DNA of 64,000 nucleotides from Rheinheimera sp. 1928-s (GCF_029269265.1 NZ_JARIXP010000002.1:82792-146791); one strand, 5' to 3'. Shown: positions 25,425-35,629, numbered from the stretch's first letter. Notes: a model not told the origin generated them from the sequence alone. Translations and numbers: made by a program.

Positions 25425-27131
25425 ATGATCAGTGTTGACCAAATGATGCAAACGCATCTGCCAAAACTCGAACAAAAACCCTGGTTAGCCAAACCGGTCA
25501 AAGGGGCCTTACGCCAACTTTTGCACGAACAGGAATTTATTGCCTTCGCTAAACGTTATCCGCATTTGCAAGGGATTGAATTTGTAGAACAAGTACTGGA
25601 TTACTTTAATTTTGCCTATGCGGTGCGTGATAACGAAGTAGAACGTATCCCAAGCACTGGCCGTGTTGTGATTATTGCCAACCACCCTATTGGTTCGTTA
25701 GACGGTTTAGCTCTGATTAAACTGGTGCGGGATATCCGGCCTGATGTGAAAGTCATAGCTAACCAGCTATTAATGGCGGTTGAACCTCTGCATTCTTTAT
25801 TGCTACCTGTGAATAATATGAGTGGTGGCACTGAACGTAGCCGCATCGATCGCATCAGTGATCACTTAGCAGCAGAAGGTGCACTGATTTTATTTCCAGC
25901 CGGTGAAGTGTCACGCTTAAAACCAAACGGTATTCGTGATGGCAAATGGCATGGTGGTTTTTTACGTTTTGCGATGAATGCCAAAGCCCCTATTCTGCCT
26001 ATTTATATCGATGGCCGTAACTCAGCCATGTTTTATGGTGCTTCGATGATTTACAAGCCTCTGGCCACTATGCTGCTGGTGCAGGAAATGTTTAACCAGA
26101 AGCATAAAAACATTGCGATGCGTATTGGTGAACAAATTCCTTACGACAGCTTCGCTCATTTGGCGCTGGAAACTCAGGCCAAGGTAAAACTCTTTAAAAA
26201 ACACTTGTACCGGCTCGCCAAAGACAAATCGCCGCTGTTTAAGACTCAAACTGCTATAGCGCATCCTGAAGATCGTATTTTGCTGAAAAAGGCCGTCGAA
26301 GCCTGCCCTCTGTTGGGTGAAACCAGTGATGGTAAACAAATTTATTTATACCAGTACCAACAGAGCTCACCTGTGCTGCGTGAAATTGGCCGCTTACGCG
26401 AAATCGCCTTCAGAGCTGTAGGTGAAGGCAGTGGTCAGCGCCGTGATATCGATCAGTACGACAGCTACTACGAGCAACTGATCTTATGGGACAAGGAAGA
26501 CCTGGAAATAGTAGGTGCCTACCGTTTTGCCAATACCGCCAAAGTGATGGCAGAAAAGGGCCTGGCTGGCTTGTATACAGCCTCTTTATTCCAGTTTAAT
26601 TCACAGATGACACCTTATTTAGACCAAGGCCTGGAACTGGGCCGCAGCTTCGTGCAACCTCGGTATTGGGGCAAACGTAGTCTGGATTATTTATGGTATG
26701 GCATAGGTGCCTACTTAAAACAAAACCCGGATATCCGGTATTTATTTGGTGGCGTCAGTTTATCCAACAGTTACCCTAAAGCAGCACGGGATCTGATGGT
26801 GTATTTTTACAGCCTGTATTTCCGCTGCCCTGAACAAAGTGCCGTACCAAATATTCCCTATGAATTACCAATGGATACGTTAAGTCAGCTACAGCAACAT
26901 TTTAGCGGTGATAACTACAGTCAGGATTTTGTACAGTTAAAGCACTTACTGGCCAATATGGGCGTCAGTATTCCTACCTTGTATAAGCAATACAGCGAAC
27001 TGACCGAACCTGGTGGTGTACGTTTTCTGGCTTTTGGTGTTGACCCGGACTTTGCTGATTGTGTGGATGGTTTAGTACTGGTGGATATGACTATGCTGAA
27101 AGACAATAAAAAGGCCCGTTATATCTCCTGA
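25425..27131 (+). CDS. Two-domain acyltransferase, OlsF-like aminolipid (ornithine lipid) synthase
   Basis: 568 residues. The N-terminal half is a PlsC/OlsA-type O-acyltransferase: 'IIANHPIGSLDGLAL' (N86-H87...D93) and 'LILFPAGEVSRLKPNGIRDGKWHGGFLRFA' with the 'FPAGE' glycerophosphate-type motif. The C-terminal half (about 300-560) is GNAT/OlsB-like: 'LREIAFRAVGEGSGQRRDIDQYD', 'VGAYRF', 'ELGRSFVQPRYWGKRSLDYLWYGIG' and 'LFGGVSLSNSYP'. This combination and order is that of OlsF, which makes ornithine lipids by N-acylating the amino acid and then O-acylating the product. Substrate amino acid (ornithine or glycine) is inferred. SD AGAGGT precedes the ATG; a palindrome GGACAAAGGTCC lies in the leader. 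Confidence 0.85.
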   Translation: MISVDQMMQTHLPKLEQKPWLAKPVKGALRQLLHEQEFIAFAKRYPHLQGIEFVEQVLDYFNFAYAVRDNEVERIPSTGRVVIIANHPIGSLDGLALIKLVRDIRPDVKVIANQLLMAVEPLHSLLLPVNNMSGGTERSRIDRISDHLAAEGALILFPAGEVSRLKPNGIRDGKWHGGFLRFAMNAKAPILPIYIDGRNSAMFYGASMIYKPLATMLLVQEMFNQKHKNIAMRIGEQIPYDSFAHLALETQAKVKLFKKHLYRLAKDKSPLFKTQTAIAHPEDRILLKKAVEACPLLGETSDGKQIYLYQYQQSSPVLREIGRLREIAFRAVGEGSGQRRDIDQYDSYYEQLILWDKEDLEIVGAYRFANTAKVMAEKGLAGLYTASLFQFNSQMTPYLDQGLELGRSFVQPRYWGKRSLDYLWYGIGAYLKQNPDIRYLFGGVSLSNSYPKAARDLMVYFYSLYFRCPEQSAVPNIPYELPMDTLSQLQQHFSGDNYSQDFVQLKHLLANMGVSIPTLYKQYSELTEPGGVRFLAFGVDPDFADCVDGLVLVDMTMLKDNKKARYIS

Positions 27132-27158
27132 TTTCCAGCGCTCTGTTTTAGACAAAGC

Positions 27159-27186
27159 AGCCTGTTCATTCAGGCTTTTTGTTTTT
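27159..27186 (+). terminator. Terminator after the OlsF-like gene
   Basis: AGCCTG-TTCATT-CAGGCT followed by TTTTTGTTTTT: 6-bp stem with a strong T-tract, 28 bases past the stop. Confidence 0.85.
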
Positions 27187-27324
27187 GAACTCTGCATTTG
27201 TTGTTTTAAATCAATAAAACAAGCAAAGCCAGAGCTCAGCCTTGTGCATTATTGATCTGGGGCAAAGTTTCACCACAGCAGAAGCGCAGAATGACGCCAG
27301 TTTCTTAAGCTAAGGATCATTCTG

Positions 27325-28026
27325 ATGAAAACAAGTTATAAAACCATCGCATCTCTGTTATTAGCAGTCTCTGCTGCCCCGGCTCTGGCGAACTGGTCAG
27401 TCAATATAGGCGCTATTACTGTGGCACCACAAGATTCCAGCAGCCACCTGAATGTAGTGGAAACTGTTGCTGGTTTACCGGCGAATTCCACTGAAGTGTC
27501 TGTAAATAACAATACTCAGTTGGGCATTACTATCGACTATCAACTGACTAAAAACTGGACCATTGAGCTGATTGCAGCCACACCCTTTAATCATGATGTG
27601 AAGGTGAAAGGTTCAGCTATCGATGGTTTGTCTGTAGGCAGCACCAAGCATTTACCACCAACTTTAGTGGCTCAGTATCATTTTGATTTGGGTGACAGCA
27701 GATTTGACCCCTTTGTAGGTTTAGGCATCAATTACACCAACTTCTTTCAGGAAGAAGTATCAGGCGAGTTGATCAGCACCTTACAAGCACTGAATGTGAC
27801 CGATGCCGATGACAAAGTAGAGCTGAAATTAAAAGACTCAGTGGGTCTGGCTATACAGGCCGGTGTCAATGTCAAACTAGCGGATAGCTGGAGCGCCCAT
27901 CTGATGCTGAGCAAAATGAATATCGACACTGAAGGTCGGGTGCAGGTGAATGGCAACACGATTCAGTCTGTGGACGTGACTATCGATCCTTATGTCTGGA
28001 TGATCGGTGCTCGTTACTCTTTCTAA
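27325..28026 (+). CDS. ompW: OmpW-family outer membrane protein
   Basis: 233 residues with signal peptide MKTSYKTIASLLLAVSAAPALA. The mature protein has the eight-stranded barrel pattern of OmpW: 'NWSVNIGAITVAP', 'LGITIDYQLTKNWTIELIAATPFNHDV', 'LPPTLVAQYHFDLGDSRFDPFVGLGINYTNFF' and the final strand 'IDPYVWMIGARYSF' with C-terminal Phe for BAM recognition. OmpW is a small hydrophobic-compound channel, often regulated by oxygen, salt or iron. Monocistronic; good GGATCATTCTG leader and a convergent hairpin at its 3' end. Confidence 0.95.
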   Translation: MKTSYKTIASLLLAVSAAPALANWSVNIGAITVAPQDSSSHLNVVETVAGLPANSTEVSVNNNTQLGITIDYQLTKNWTIELIAATPFNHDVKVKGSAIDGLSVGSTKHLPPTLVAQYHFDLGDSRFDPFVGLGINYTNFFQEEVSGELISTLQALNVTDADDKVELKLKDSVGLAIQAGVNVKLADSWSAHLMLSKMNIDTEGRVQVNGNTIQSVDVTIDPYVWMIGARYSF

Positions 28027-28047
28027 TACTTAATAGATAACTAAGTT

Positions 28048-28072
28048 CCGGACAGCTTTTATGGCTGTCCGG
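28048..28072. terminator. Convergent hairpin between ompW and the PilZ gene
   Basis: CCGGACAGC-7 bases-GCTGTCCGG, a perfect 9-bp stem lying between two convergent genes. T-tracts are poor on both sides, so termination may be bidirectional but weak. Confidence 0.6.
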
Positions 28073-28079
28073 TGCTTGT

Positions 28080-28742
28080 TCAGGACGCCACAGCTAATTT
28101 ATCTAAATACAGCTGAGGTAAGTTAAACTGAATACCAATAGACAAACCCCGTTCTTCCAGTCTGGAATTACGCACTTCACCCTGAATTTTCTGATCAATG
28201 CCTATTTTTTCACATTGGATATGCAGGACTACAGGTGCCAAATTCACCTTACTGCCCTGATGCGACGGGTCAAACAAAAAACGACAACCACCGCTGGATA
28301 CATCAATCAAATGGCCCTGAAAACTACGGGCATTCTGCACTACTTCCAGATTTAACCGCACCGAAGCAGGAATAAAAATACTGTTACGTCGTTCGTTACG
28401 TAAAGCACGACGTTGTATCACAGAGGGAAAGCTGATCACTGCCAATTTATCCGGAAAGCGGCTCAGCTGAAGTAATTCAGATCGAAAAGCGAAACATTCG
28501 CCGACTGAATCTTCGACTAAAAAACGACAGACCACAGCCAGACCGTTAATAAAAAACCGATCAGGCAAAGAATCGTCATCTACTCTGAACAACACATATT
28601 TACCGGCTTTATATCCCACCAGCTCACAGTTGCAGCGGCTTTTGCGCTGATCCAGCAATTCCAGATCAAAACGCTGGCCAATTTTAACATGCGACAGCCA
28701 TTCTTTATTGTCAGGTTGTTCAGAACTAACAGCTACTTGCAT
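28080..28742 (-). CDS. YcgR-like PilZ-domain c-di-GMP receptor
   Basis: 220 residues. An N-terminal YcgR-N-like barrel (about 15-105) precedes a PilZ domain. c-di-GMP binding residues are present: R111 and R115 in 'IQRRALRNERR' (the RxxxR motif) and D147-S149-G152 in 'LIDVSSGG' (the D/NxSxxG motif). Proteins of this layout act as flagellar brakes or control polysaccharide and pilus functions when c-di-GMP is high. No flagellar gene is nearby, so its partner is unknown. Stands alone, with an AT-rich upstream region (28743-28960) that shows no further gene. Confidence 0.9.
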   Translation of the reverse strand: MQVAVSSEQPDNKEWLSHVKIGQRFDLELLDQRKSRCNCELVGYKAGKYVLFRVDDDSLPDRFFINGLAVVCRFLVEDSVGECFAFRSELLQLSRFPDKLAVISFPSVIQRRALRNERRNSIFIPASVRLNLEVVQNARSFQGHLIDVSSGGCRFLFDPSHQGSKVNLAPVVLHIQCEKIGIDQKIQGEVRNSRLEERGLSIGIQFNLPQLYLDKLAVAS

Positions 28743-28904
28743 ACCTCATCCTTCAGGCTTCACCGACTTCATGTCGGACATCTCACTCAAACAGGTGAAT
28801 AAAAAGAGATACAACTAGTTTGTGAAAAAATGTGTCAGGGATCAAGAAGAAAATGAAAATATCTGCAAACAAAACAAATTTACGATGAAAATTTAAAAAT
28901 ATCG

Positions 28905-28936
28905 CTACAAAAATGACAAAACCTGCCGAAGCAGGT
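28905..28936 (-). terminator. Terminator of purL
   Basis: On the minus strand ACCTGC-TTCG-GCAGGT is followed by TTTGTCATTTTTG. A 6-bp stem with UUCG loop and U-rich tail, 25 bases past the purL stop. Confidence 0.8.
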
Positions 28937-28960
28937 CTTGTTTATATCATTTTTACAGTA

Positions 28961-31900
28961 TTAGCCTAACCAGACTCTGGCATTACGGAACATCCGCATC
29001 CATGGGCTGTCTTCCTGCCATTCATCCGGATGCCAGCTGTTCGCCACAGTGCGGAATACCCGCTCAGGGTGAGGCATCATAATAGTGACGCGGCCATCGG
29101 TCGTAGTTAACGAGGTAATACCCAGCGGCGAACCGTTTGGATTCGACGGGTATTGTGTCGTCACATTGCCGTAGTTATCGACAAAACGTAAGGCCACAGT
29201 GCCACTTTGATCGGCGGCCTGCAGTGCTGTTTGCGATGCAAACTCTGCGTGACCTTCACCGTGGGACACGGCGATAGGCATACGGGAACCGGCCATACCT
29301 TTAAAGAATAAAGAGGCGCTTTCCTGCACTTCGACCAGGCTGAAACGGGCTTCAAAACGCTCAGACTTGTTGCGAACAAAACGTGGCCATAAATCAGCAC
29401 CAGGGATCAGGCTCTTCAGATTCGACATCATCTGACAACCGTTACAGACACCTAAGCTGAAAGTCGTTTCACGTTCAAAAAACGCCGCAAACTCAGCACG
29501 GGCTTTGTCGTTAAAGAGCACTGACTTTGCCCAGCCTTCACCAGCACCTAATACGTCACCGTACGAGAAGCCACCGCACGCCACTAAACCATTAAACTCA
29601 GCCAATGAACGACGACCAGATAAGATGTCGCTCATATGCACGTCAACCGCATTAAAGCCAGCTCTGTTGTAAGCAGCTGCCATCTCGACATGAGAGTTGA
29701 CACCCTGCTCGCGCAGAATAGCGACTTTAGGCAACACGCCTTTCAGGATATAAGGGGCTGCCACATCTTCGTTCAGGTCGAAGCTTAATTTTGCATTTAA
29801 GCCAGGATCCGTCACATCAGCTTTAGCCACAAATTCCTGACGAGCACCTTCAGGGTTATCACGCATCAGCTGCATTTGATAGGTGGTTTCGGCCCAGATG
29901 GTACGTAAGGTCGTACGGCTGTTGCTGTACACCAACTGATCACCGTGACTGATCTGAATTTGATCGTCAGTTGTCACTTCACCTAATAAATGCGCCACAG
30001 CAGATAAATCATACTGAGCTAAAATCGCCTGCACTACAGGTAAATCGCTGTTCGCTACTTGCAGCACAGCGCCTAACTCTTCACTGAAAAGTACAGCTAA
30101 GTTATCTGTGCCTAAGCTCTGGATATCCACTTTGACACCAGCTTTACCGGCAAAGGCCATTTCAGCCAGGGTGACAAATAAACCACCGTCAGACCTGTCA
30201 TGGTAGGCCAGTAATTTCTGCTGAGCCACTAAAGCCTGTACCGCCTGATAGAAGTTCATCAGTAATTCCGGGCTTTCCAGATCTGGTGCTGTCTGGCCTA
30301 ACTGCTTATAGACCTGAGCTAAACAGGATGCACCTAAACGGTTCGCGCCCTGACCTAAATCCAACAGGATCAGGCTGCTTGCGCCTTTGTCAGTGCGCAG
30401 CTGTGGTGTCACAGTACGGCGTACATCTTCAACACGGGCAAAAGCTGTGATGATCAAAGATAAAGGTGAGGTCACTGTCTTCTGTTCACCATCCTGTTGC
30501 CAGCTGGTTTTCATCGACATCGAATCTTTACCTACAGGGATAGTTAAACCCATAGCAGGACATAACTCTTCACCTATAGCTTTCACCGCCTGATACAAAC
30601 CTGCATCTTCACCAGGGTGACCTGCGGCCGACATCCAGTTCGCCGACAGTTTGATATGCTTGATATCACCAATCTGAGTCGCTGCAATGTTAGTAATAGA
30701 CTCAGCCACAGCTAAACGGGCAGAAGCTGCGAAGTCCAGTAAAGCCACAGGGGTACGTTCCCCCATCGACATGGCTTCACCATGGTAAGTATCGTAGGAC
30801 GCTGCAGTCACACCACAGTTCGCGACTGGCACCTGCCATGGACCGACCATTTGATCGCGGGCCACTAAACCTGTGACTGTGCGATCGCCAATGGTGATCA
30901 GGAAAGTTTTTTCAGCAATAGTAGGTAAACGTAACAAACGCTCAGCCGCATCAGCTACTGTCACGCCGTTCAGATCTAAAGCTTTGCCTTCTGTGACTTG
31001 AGTTTTCACATCACGGTGCATTTTAGGCGCTTTGCCCAGCAGCACGTTCAGTGGCAAATCAATAGGCGTATTACCAAAATGCTGATCGGACAAGGTCAGG
31101 TGATGTTCGGCAGTGGCTTCACCCACTACAGCATAAGGTGCACGTTCACGCTTACAAATTTCTTCAAACACTGGCATTTGATCGGCAGGAATGGCCATCA
31201 CATAACGTTCTTGTGATTCGTTACACCAGATTTCCAGTGGTGACATACCCGGCTCGTCGTTTGGCACGTTGCGTAATTCGAACTTACCACCGACACCACC
31301 GTCATTCACCAGCTCTGGGAAGGCGTTGGATAAACCACCTGCGCCTACGTCATGGATAAAACAAATAGGGTTTTTATCGCCCAGCTGCCAGCAGCGGTCG
31401 ATCACTTCCTGACAACGGCGTTCAATTTCAGGGTTTTCACGTTGCACTGACGCAAAATCTAAATCTTCAGCCGACTGGCCTGAAGCCATAGAAGAAGCAG
31501 CTCCGCCACCTAAACCAATGTTCATCGCCGGGCCACCCAGCACCACCAGTTTGGCGCCAACAGGTAACAAACCTTTTTGCACATGTTCAGCACGGATATT
31601 GCCTAAACCACCGGCAATCATAATAGGCTTGTGGTAACCACGTACTTCTTCGCCATTGTGGCTTGGTACTTTTTCTTCGTAAGTACGGAAGTAACCCAAA
31701 ATATTTGGACGACCAAACTCATTGTTAAAGGCAGCGCCACCTAAAGGACCATCTGTCATGATGTCCAAAGCTGTCACTATACGGTCTGGTTTACCAAAGT
31801 CGGTTTCCCACGGCTGTTCAAAACCTGGAATACGTAAGTTTGATACAGAAAAACCTGACAAACCGGCTTTTGGTTTGGCGCCTACACCTGTGGCACCTTC

Positions 31901-32854
31901 GTCACGGATTTCACCACCAGAACCTGTAGCAGCACCAGGGAATGGCGAAATAGCTGTTGGGTGGTTGTGAGTCTCCACTTTCATCAACACATGAATATCT
32001 TCATGGTTGTAGCCATATTCCTGAGTATCAGCAGACGGGAAAAAACGACCCGCTTTAGAGCCTGTCATTACAGCGGCGTTGTCTTTATAAGCGGACAACA
32101 CGTGCTCTGGTGTTTTTTCAAAAGTATTTTTAATCATTTTAAACAGCGACTTTGGCTGTTGTTCGCCATCTATAGTCCAGTCGGCGTTAAAAATCTTATG
32201 ACGGCAGTGCTCAGAGTTGGCCTGCGCAAACATATAGAGTTCAATATCATTTGGGTTACGGCCCAACTGATTAAAATTCGTCACCAGATAATCGATTTCA
32301 TCGTCAGCTAAGGCCAGACCCATGTCGATATTGGCTTTGACTAAGGCTTCACGGCCACCTGTGATGATATCCACTGAACTTAAAGGCGCGGGTTCAGCTT
32401 TACGGAATAAGGCAGAAGCTTGTTCAAACTCGCTGAACACCACTTCCATCATGCGGTCGTGCACTAAGCCCTTTAACTGCTGCAGCTGAGCTTCAGTCAA
32501 GGTAGCCGTGGTCTGGACATAATAAGCCACACCACGCTCTAAACGTTTGACCTGGCTCAGACCACAGTTTTTGGCAATATCAGTCGCTTTGGAAGACCAT
32601 GGAGAAATGGTGCCAGGACGTGGTGTCACCACCAGCAACAACCCTTCTGGTGCATGGCTGACGATAGTAGGTCCGTAAGTCAGCAATTTGCTTAAAGTCG
32701 TTTGTTGTTCAGCCGACAATTCGCTGCTTAAATCAGCAAAATGCATAAATTCGGCATAAACACCACTGACAGGCAAGGAGGCTTTGGCACAAAGATCGAT
32801 GAACTTCTGAACTCTAAACTCGGACAGTGCAGGTGCACCACGCAGGATCAACAT
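28961..32854 (-). CDS. purL: Phosphoribosylformylglycinamidine synthase
   Basis: 1297 residues from ATG 32854 (E. coli PurL 1295), beginning [15 protein letters not shown] longer frame from 32908 would add 18 residues, but that ATG lies within a TATAAT promoter element. Single-chain large PurL: the N-terminal and FGAM synthetase domains ([43 protein letters not shown]) are followed by a class I glutaminase domain with the nucleophile in 'GVCNGCQMM' and the partners in 'SHGEGH' and 'PHPERVF'. It converts FGAR, ATP and glutamine to FGAM in purine synthesis; purD and guaBA are also in this window. Monocistronic, divergent from mltF. Confidence 0.97.
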   Translation of the reverse strand: MLILRGAPALSEFRVQKFIDLCAKASLPVSGVYAEFMHFADLSSELSAEQQTTLSKLLTYGPTIVSHAPEGLLLVVTPRPGTISPWSSKATDIAKNCGLSQVKRLERGVAYYVQTTATLTEAQLQQLKGLVHDRMMEVVFSEFEQASALFRKAEPAPLSSVDIITGGREALVKANIDMGLALADDEIDYLVTNFNQLGRNPNDIELYMFAQANSEHCRHKIFNADWTIDGEQQPKSLFKMIKNTFEKTPEHVLSAYKDNAAVMTGSKAGRFFPSADTQEYGYNHEDIHVLMKVETHNHPTAISPFPGAATGSGGEIRDEGATGVGAKPKAGLSGFSVSNLRIPGFEQPWETDFGKPDRIVTALDIMTDGPLGGAAFNNEFGRPNILGYFRTYEEKVPSHNGEEVRGYHKPIMIAGGLGNIRAEHVQKGLLPVGAKLVVLGGPAMNIGLGGGAASSMASGQSAEDLDFASVQRENPEIERRCQEVIDRCWQLGDKNPICFIHDVGAGGLSNAFPELVNDGGVGGKFELRNVPNDEPGMSPLEIWCNESQERYVMAIPADQMPVFEEICKRERAPYAVVGEATAEHHLTLSDQHFGNTPIDLPLNVLLGKAPKMHRDVKTQVTEGKALDLNGVTVADAAERLLRLPTIAEKTFLITIGDRTVTGLVARDQMVGPWQVPVANCGVTAASYDTYHGEAMSMGERTPVALLDFAASARLAVAESITNIAATQIGDIKHIKLSANWMSAAGHPGEDAGLYQAVKAIGEELCPAMGLTIPVGKDSMSMKTSWQQDGEQKTVTSPLSLIITAFARVEDVRRTVTPQLRTDKGASSLILLDLGQGANRLGASCLAQVYKQLGQTAPDLESPELLMNFYQAVQALVAQQKLLAYHDRSDGGLFVTLAEMAFAGKAGVKVDIQSLGTDNLAVLFSEELGAVLQVANSDLPVVQAILAQYDLSAVAHLLGEVTTDDQIQISHGDQLVYSNSRTTLRTIWAETTYQMQLMRDNPEGARQEFVAKADVTDPGLNAKLSFDLNEDVAAPYILKGVLPKVAILREQGVNSHVEMAAAYNRAGFNAVDVHMSDILSGRRSLAEFNGLVACGGFSYGDVLGAGEGWAKSVLFNDKARAEFAAFFERETTFSLGVCNGCQMMSNLKSLIPGADLWPRFVRNKSERFEARFSLVEVQESASLFFKGMAGSRMPIAVSHGEGHAEFASQTALQAADQSGTVALRFVDNYGNVTTQYPSNPNGSPLGITSLTTTDGRVTIMMPHPERVFRTVANSWHPDEWQEDSPWMRMFRNARVWLG

Positions 32855-32906
32855 AGGTTTTTTTTCCGTTGGTTGAGCGACAATGGAACCCAAAATCAGG
32901 CGCCGC

Positions 32907-32912
32907 ATTATA
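32907..32912 (-). promoter_or_regulatory. -10 element of purL
   Basis: A perfect TATAAT on the minus strand, reading TATAATG so that it includes the upstream ATG of the purL frame. Transcription would start near 32900, about 45 bases before the chosen start. The -35 is weak (TACCAT at 17 bases). I saw no convincing PurR box. Confidence 0.5.
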
Positions 32913-33005
32913 AAGAAAAAACGCCAGTAATGGTATGAATAAGATCTGACGACCTGCAGGAATTTTGGTATAAATGGCGCAGATTTAAAGCAAAGGCATA
33001 ATCGG

Positions 33006-34457
33006 ATGATTCGATTTGGTATTTTAGGAGCTGTATTAACAGCAGTAGTTTCTTGTACTCCGGTACAGGAACCTGTTCAGCTTCATCAAATTTATCAAAG
33101 AGATAGCATTCGTGTAGGTATTTTAAACAGCCCTACCAGCTACTACGTAGGAGCCGATGGCCCTACAGGTTACGACTATGAACTGTCGGTGGCTTTGGCA
33201 GAAAAATTAGGCGTTGAACTGGAGTTATTTCCCAGCTATCAGCGGGAAGAGTTGCTGCAAAAACTGGATTCAGGCCAGGTTGATTACATAGCTGGTGGTT
33301 TAGCTGTGACGGACAGCCGCAAACAAAAGTACCGTATAGCGCCAGCTTATTTATGGCGTAACGAAGTGCTGGTGTACCGTAAAGGCAAAAAAAAGCCGGG
33401 CAGTTTTAACGATATTAAAGCCCCTATTCTGGTCCCTAAAGACAGTTCTTTGGCTGAAACACTCAAAGAAGTACAAAAAGATCATCCACAATTGCAATGG
33501 CAGGAAAGTGAATCTGAGGATGCAGATGAACTGCTGCAGCAAGTCGAAGACGGTAAAATTCCTTATACGCTGGTCGATTCCAACTTATTGGCTGTGAATC
33601 AGCGTTTTTTCCCCAACCTCACAGTCGCTTTTAAAGTGAAAGAACAGCAGCCCGTAGCTTGGCTTCTGAGCAACAAAGCCGACGATTCGTTTTGGGCTGT
33701 GTTGATTGAGTTTTTTGGGCAGAATTATCAATCCGGCGATTTACTCAGCCTTGAAGACAAATACTTTGGCCACATCCGCCGTTTTGATTACATCGCCACG
33801 CTGGATTACATCAAAGCTATTGAAAAAGATTTACCCCGCTATCAGCCTTTGTTTGAAAAGTATGCGGGTAATTTTGACTGGCGTTTATTAGCTGCTATTG
33901 GCTATCAGGAATCAAACTGGCGGCCTGATGCCAGAAGTTCGACTGGTGTAGTGGGTCTAATGATGCTGACTGTAAGCACTGCTCAAACCATGGGCGTCAG
34001 CAGCCGGCTGGATCCTGCGCAAAGTATCAGAGGTGGCGCCCGGTATCTGCAGCGTATGGTGGAACGTATTCCAGAGCGGATCCAGATGCCAGACCGGCTC
34101 TGGTTTGCTATCGCAGCTTATAATATTGGCTGGGGCCATGTTGAAAGTGCTCGTGTACTGACAGAGCGCGATGGTGCCAATCCGGACCAATGGCATGAAG
34201 TGAAACAACGCCTGCCTTTGCTGCAGCAAAAACGTTATTACCAGAATACAAAACTGGGTTACGCCCGTGGTGCTCAGGCTGTTTATTATGTTGAAAACGT
34301 GCGCCGTTTCTACGACACCTTATTGTGGGTTGATGAAAAGAAAAAAACTGAGCAAAGGTTAGATCAACAAAAACAGCGCCTTAACGAGCAATTTGGTGAT
34401 AAAGCAGTAAATTCAGAAGAAAAGTCAGGGAACATCAGCACTCCTAAGCAGTCTTAG
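33006..34457 (+). CDS. mltF: Membrane-bound lytic murein transglycosylase F
   Basis: 483 residues (E. coli MltF 518). N-terminus [11 protein letters not shown] is a plausible lipobox with Cys17, giving an outer membrane lipoprotein. Residues about 35-265 form a periplasmic solute-binding-like regulatory domain ([45 protein letters not shown]). The C-terminal SLT domain has the catalytic Glu in '[12 protein letters not shown]', then '[11 protein letters not shown]' and 'AAYNIGWGH'. It cleaves peptidoglycan between MurNAc and GlcNAc, forming 1,6-anhydro ends. Divergent from purL, the same arrangement as in E. coli. Confidence 0.95.
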   Translation: MIRFGILGAVLTAVVSCTPVQEPVQLHQIYQRDSIRVGILNSPTSYYVGADGPTGYDYELSVALAEKLGVELELFPSYQREELLQKLDSGQVDYIAGGLAVTDSRKQKYRIAPAYLWRNEVLVYRKGKKKPGSFNDIKAPILVPKDSSLAETLKEVQKDHPQLQWQESESEDADELLQQVEDGKIPYTLVDSNLLAVNQRFFPNLTVAFKVKEQQPVAWLLSNKADDSFWAVLIEFFGQNYQSGDLLSLEDKYFGHIRRFDYIATLDYIKAIEKDLPRYQPLFEKYAGNFDWRLLAAIGYQESNWRPDARSSTGVVGLMMLTVSTAQTMGVSSRLDPAQSIRGGARYLQRMVERIPERIQMPDRLWFAIAAYNIGWGHVESARVLTERDGANPDQWHEVKQRLPLLQQKRYYQNTKLGYARGAQAVYYVENVRRFYDTLLWVDEKKKTEQRLDQQKQRLNEQFGDKAVNSEEKSGNISTPKQS

Positions 34458-34513
34458 TGTTGTAACTGCATCGCTAAGCTTTTATATTAGCGAAAATAAT
34501 TTGGAGCCTTTGA

Positions 34514-34681
34514 ATGTTAAAACGTAAAAAACCAACAATGCTGCGCAAGCGGCGATTAATGGATGTTGCATCCAGCAGAAGACGGGTCAGCCGTAATATG
34601 ACAATGTTAAAATTAAACAGACGTCGCCGCTCTTTTCAGTCCATCCAGGATTTAGCCAGCGCCACCGAAGCTATTGCTTAA
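34514..34681 (+). CDS. 55-residue strongly basic small protein
   Basis: A short gene 56 bases after mltF, with GGAG seven bases upstream of the ATG. The translation starts MLKRKKPTMLRKRRLMD. Runs of Arg/Lys (SSRRRVSRN, LNRRRRSF) give about 17 basic residues in the first 40, and the tail is nearly neutral (QDLASATEAIA). There is no hydrophobic segment, so a nucleic-acid- or ribosome-binding role is the simplest reading. Its last 11 bases overlap the 3' end of tadA on the other strand. Family not recognised; codon use looks like the neighbours. Confidence 0.6.
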   Translation: MLKRKKPTMLRKRRLMDVASSRRRVSRNMTMLKLNRRRRSFQSIQDLASATEAIA

Positions 34682-35192
34682 ACTCTCCTTCCTCACCACT
34701 CTGTTGTTTTTCCTGCTGTTTTAAAGCCTTTTGTTCAGCCCTGCGACGGCGGAAAAATTCAGAGAGTTTGTCTGCACATTGCTGCATCAAAAGACCATCC
34801 GATACATCAAGCTGATGGTTTAATATCGGATGACGCACTATATCCAGCACTGAACCTGCGGCTCCTGTTTTGGCATCTTTAGCGCCAAACACCAAACGTT
34901 TTATTCTGCTGTGCACCAACAGACCTGCGCACATAGCACAAGGCTCTAACGTGACATACAAGGTGCAATCAATTAAGCGATAATTGCCAATTTTTTCTGC
35001 CGCCTGACGGATGGCAATCATTTCTGCATGAGCGGAAGGATCATTGAGCTGAATCGACTGATTCCAGCCCTCCCCCAGCACCACGCCGTCTTTTACCACC
35101 ACAGCACCTACCGGAATTTCGCCGCTTTGTTCCGCCTTGTCGGCAAGCTGCAAAGCATACTGCATCCAGTATAAATCGTTGTCTGCGGTCAT
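34671..35192 (-). CDS. tadA: tRNA-specific adenosine deaminase
   Basis: 173 residues (E. coli 167). Zinc deaminase motifs: H55-A-E57 in 'PSAHAEMIAI' and P-C85-A-M-C88 in 'TLEPCAMCAG'; 'IPVGAVVV' and 'RIKRLVFGA.D.K.GAAGS' are also conserved. It deaminates A34 to inosine in tRNA-Arg(ACG). The C-terminal 20 residues are Lys/Gln/Glu-rich. Adjacent to mltF and purL, an arrangement also known from enterobacteria. Confidence 0.96.
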   Translation of the reverse strand: MTADNDLYWMQYALQLADKAEQSGEIPVGAVVVKDGVVLGEGWNQSIQLNDPSAHAEMIAIRQAAEKIGNYRLIDCTLYVTLEPCAMCAGLLVHSRIKRLVFGAKDAKTGAAGSVLDIVRHPILNHQLDVSDGLLMQQCADKLSEFFRRRRAEQKALKQQEKQQSGEEGEFKQ

Positions 35193-35333
35193 CTTTGCCT
35201 CTTGTGTTGCTGCTGAATCTGGCTAATTTTACCAGCTAAGGTTAAGCTTTTGGCTATATTTTAGTGAGTTTACTCAAAGCTTTATATGTACAAATGAGCT
35301 AAGCATTTGAATAAAAACAAGATGTTAACTATG

Positions 35334-35358
35334 GTATAACACTTGCTAATTGTTATAC
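35334..35358. promoter_or_regulatory. Inverted repeat overlapping facing -10 elements (tadA / PspB-like gene)
   Basis: GTATAAC (35334-35340) and GTTATAC (35352-35358) form a perfect 7-bp inverted repeat with an 11-base spacer. Each arm contains TATAAC, a -10-like hexamer, on opposite strands, and TGG precedes the plus-strand copy (extended -10). It could be a pair of divergent promoters or an operator. Confidence 0.45.
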
Positions 35359-35403
35359 GCATATTGATCAGTTCAGTTTTTACAGACTTAGGGAAGGAAT
35401 ATC

Positions 35404-35622
35404 ATGGGACCATTTGAAATAGGTTTTGTCGCTGTTGTTGGCGCTTTTGGTTATGCTTTTTATGAAAACTACACTAAAACACAAATCAAACTAAAAAGTG
35501 CCGGCCAGTCGAGTGACGAAATCAAACAACAAATAGAGCAGCTAAAAGAAAGGGTAGCGACTTTAGAAGCTATTGTGACAGATAAATCCTATCAGCTGAA
35601 AAATGAAATTAATAAGCTGTAA
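35404..35622 (+). CDS. PspB-like small membrane protein with coiled coil
   Basis: 72 residues. One hydrophobic helix (about 5-21, EIGFVAVVGAFGYAFY) is followed by a charged heptad-like helix. The final stretch 'LKERVATLEAIVTDKSYQLKNEI' resembles the C-terminal 'MRERIQALESILD' of phage-shock protein B. Strong SD GGAAGGA precedes the ATG. PspB senses membrane stress with PspC, but no pspA/pspC is here, so this is an orphan relative. Followed by a strong terminator. Confidence 0.7.
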   Translation: MGPFEIGFVAVVGAFGYAFYENYTKTQIKLKSAGQSSDEIKQQIEQLKERVATLEAIVTDKSYQLKNEINKL

Positions 35623-35629
35623 AAAGCGA

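Noticed and set aside
32855..33005. PurR operator in front of purL
   Set aside because: A CGTTTTTTCTT stretch resembles half of a PurR box, but the other half does not match.
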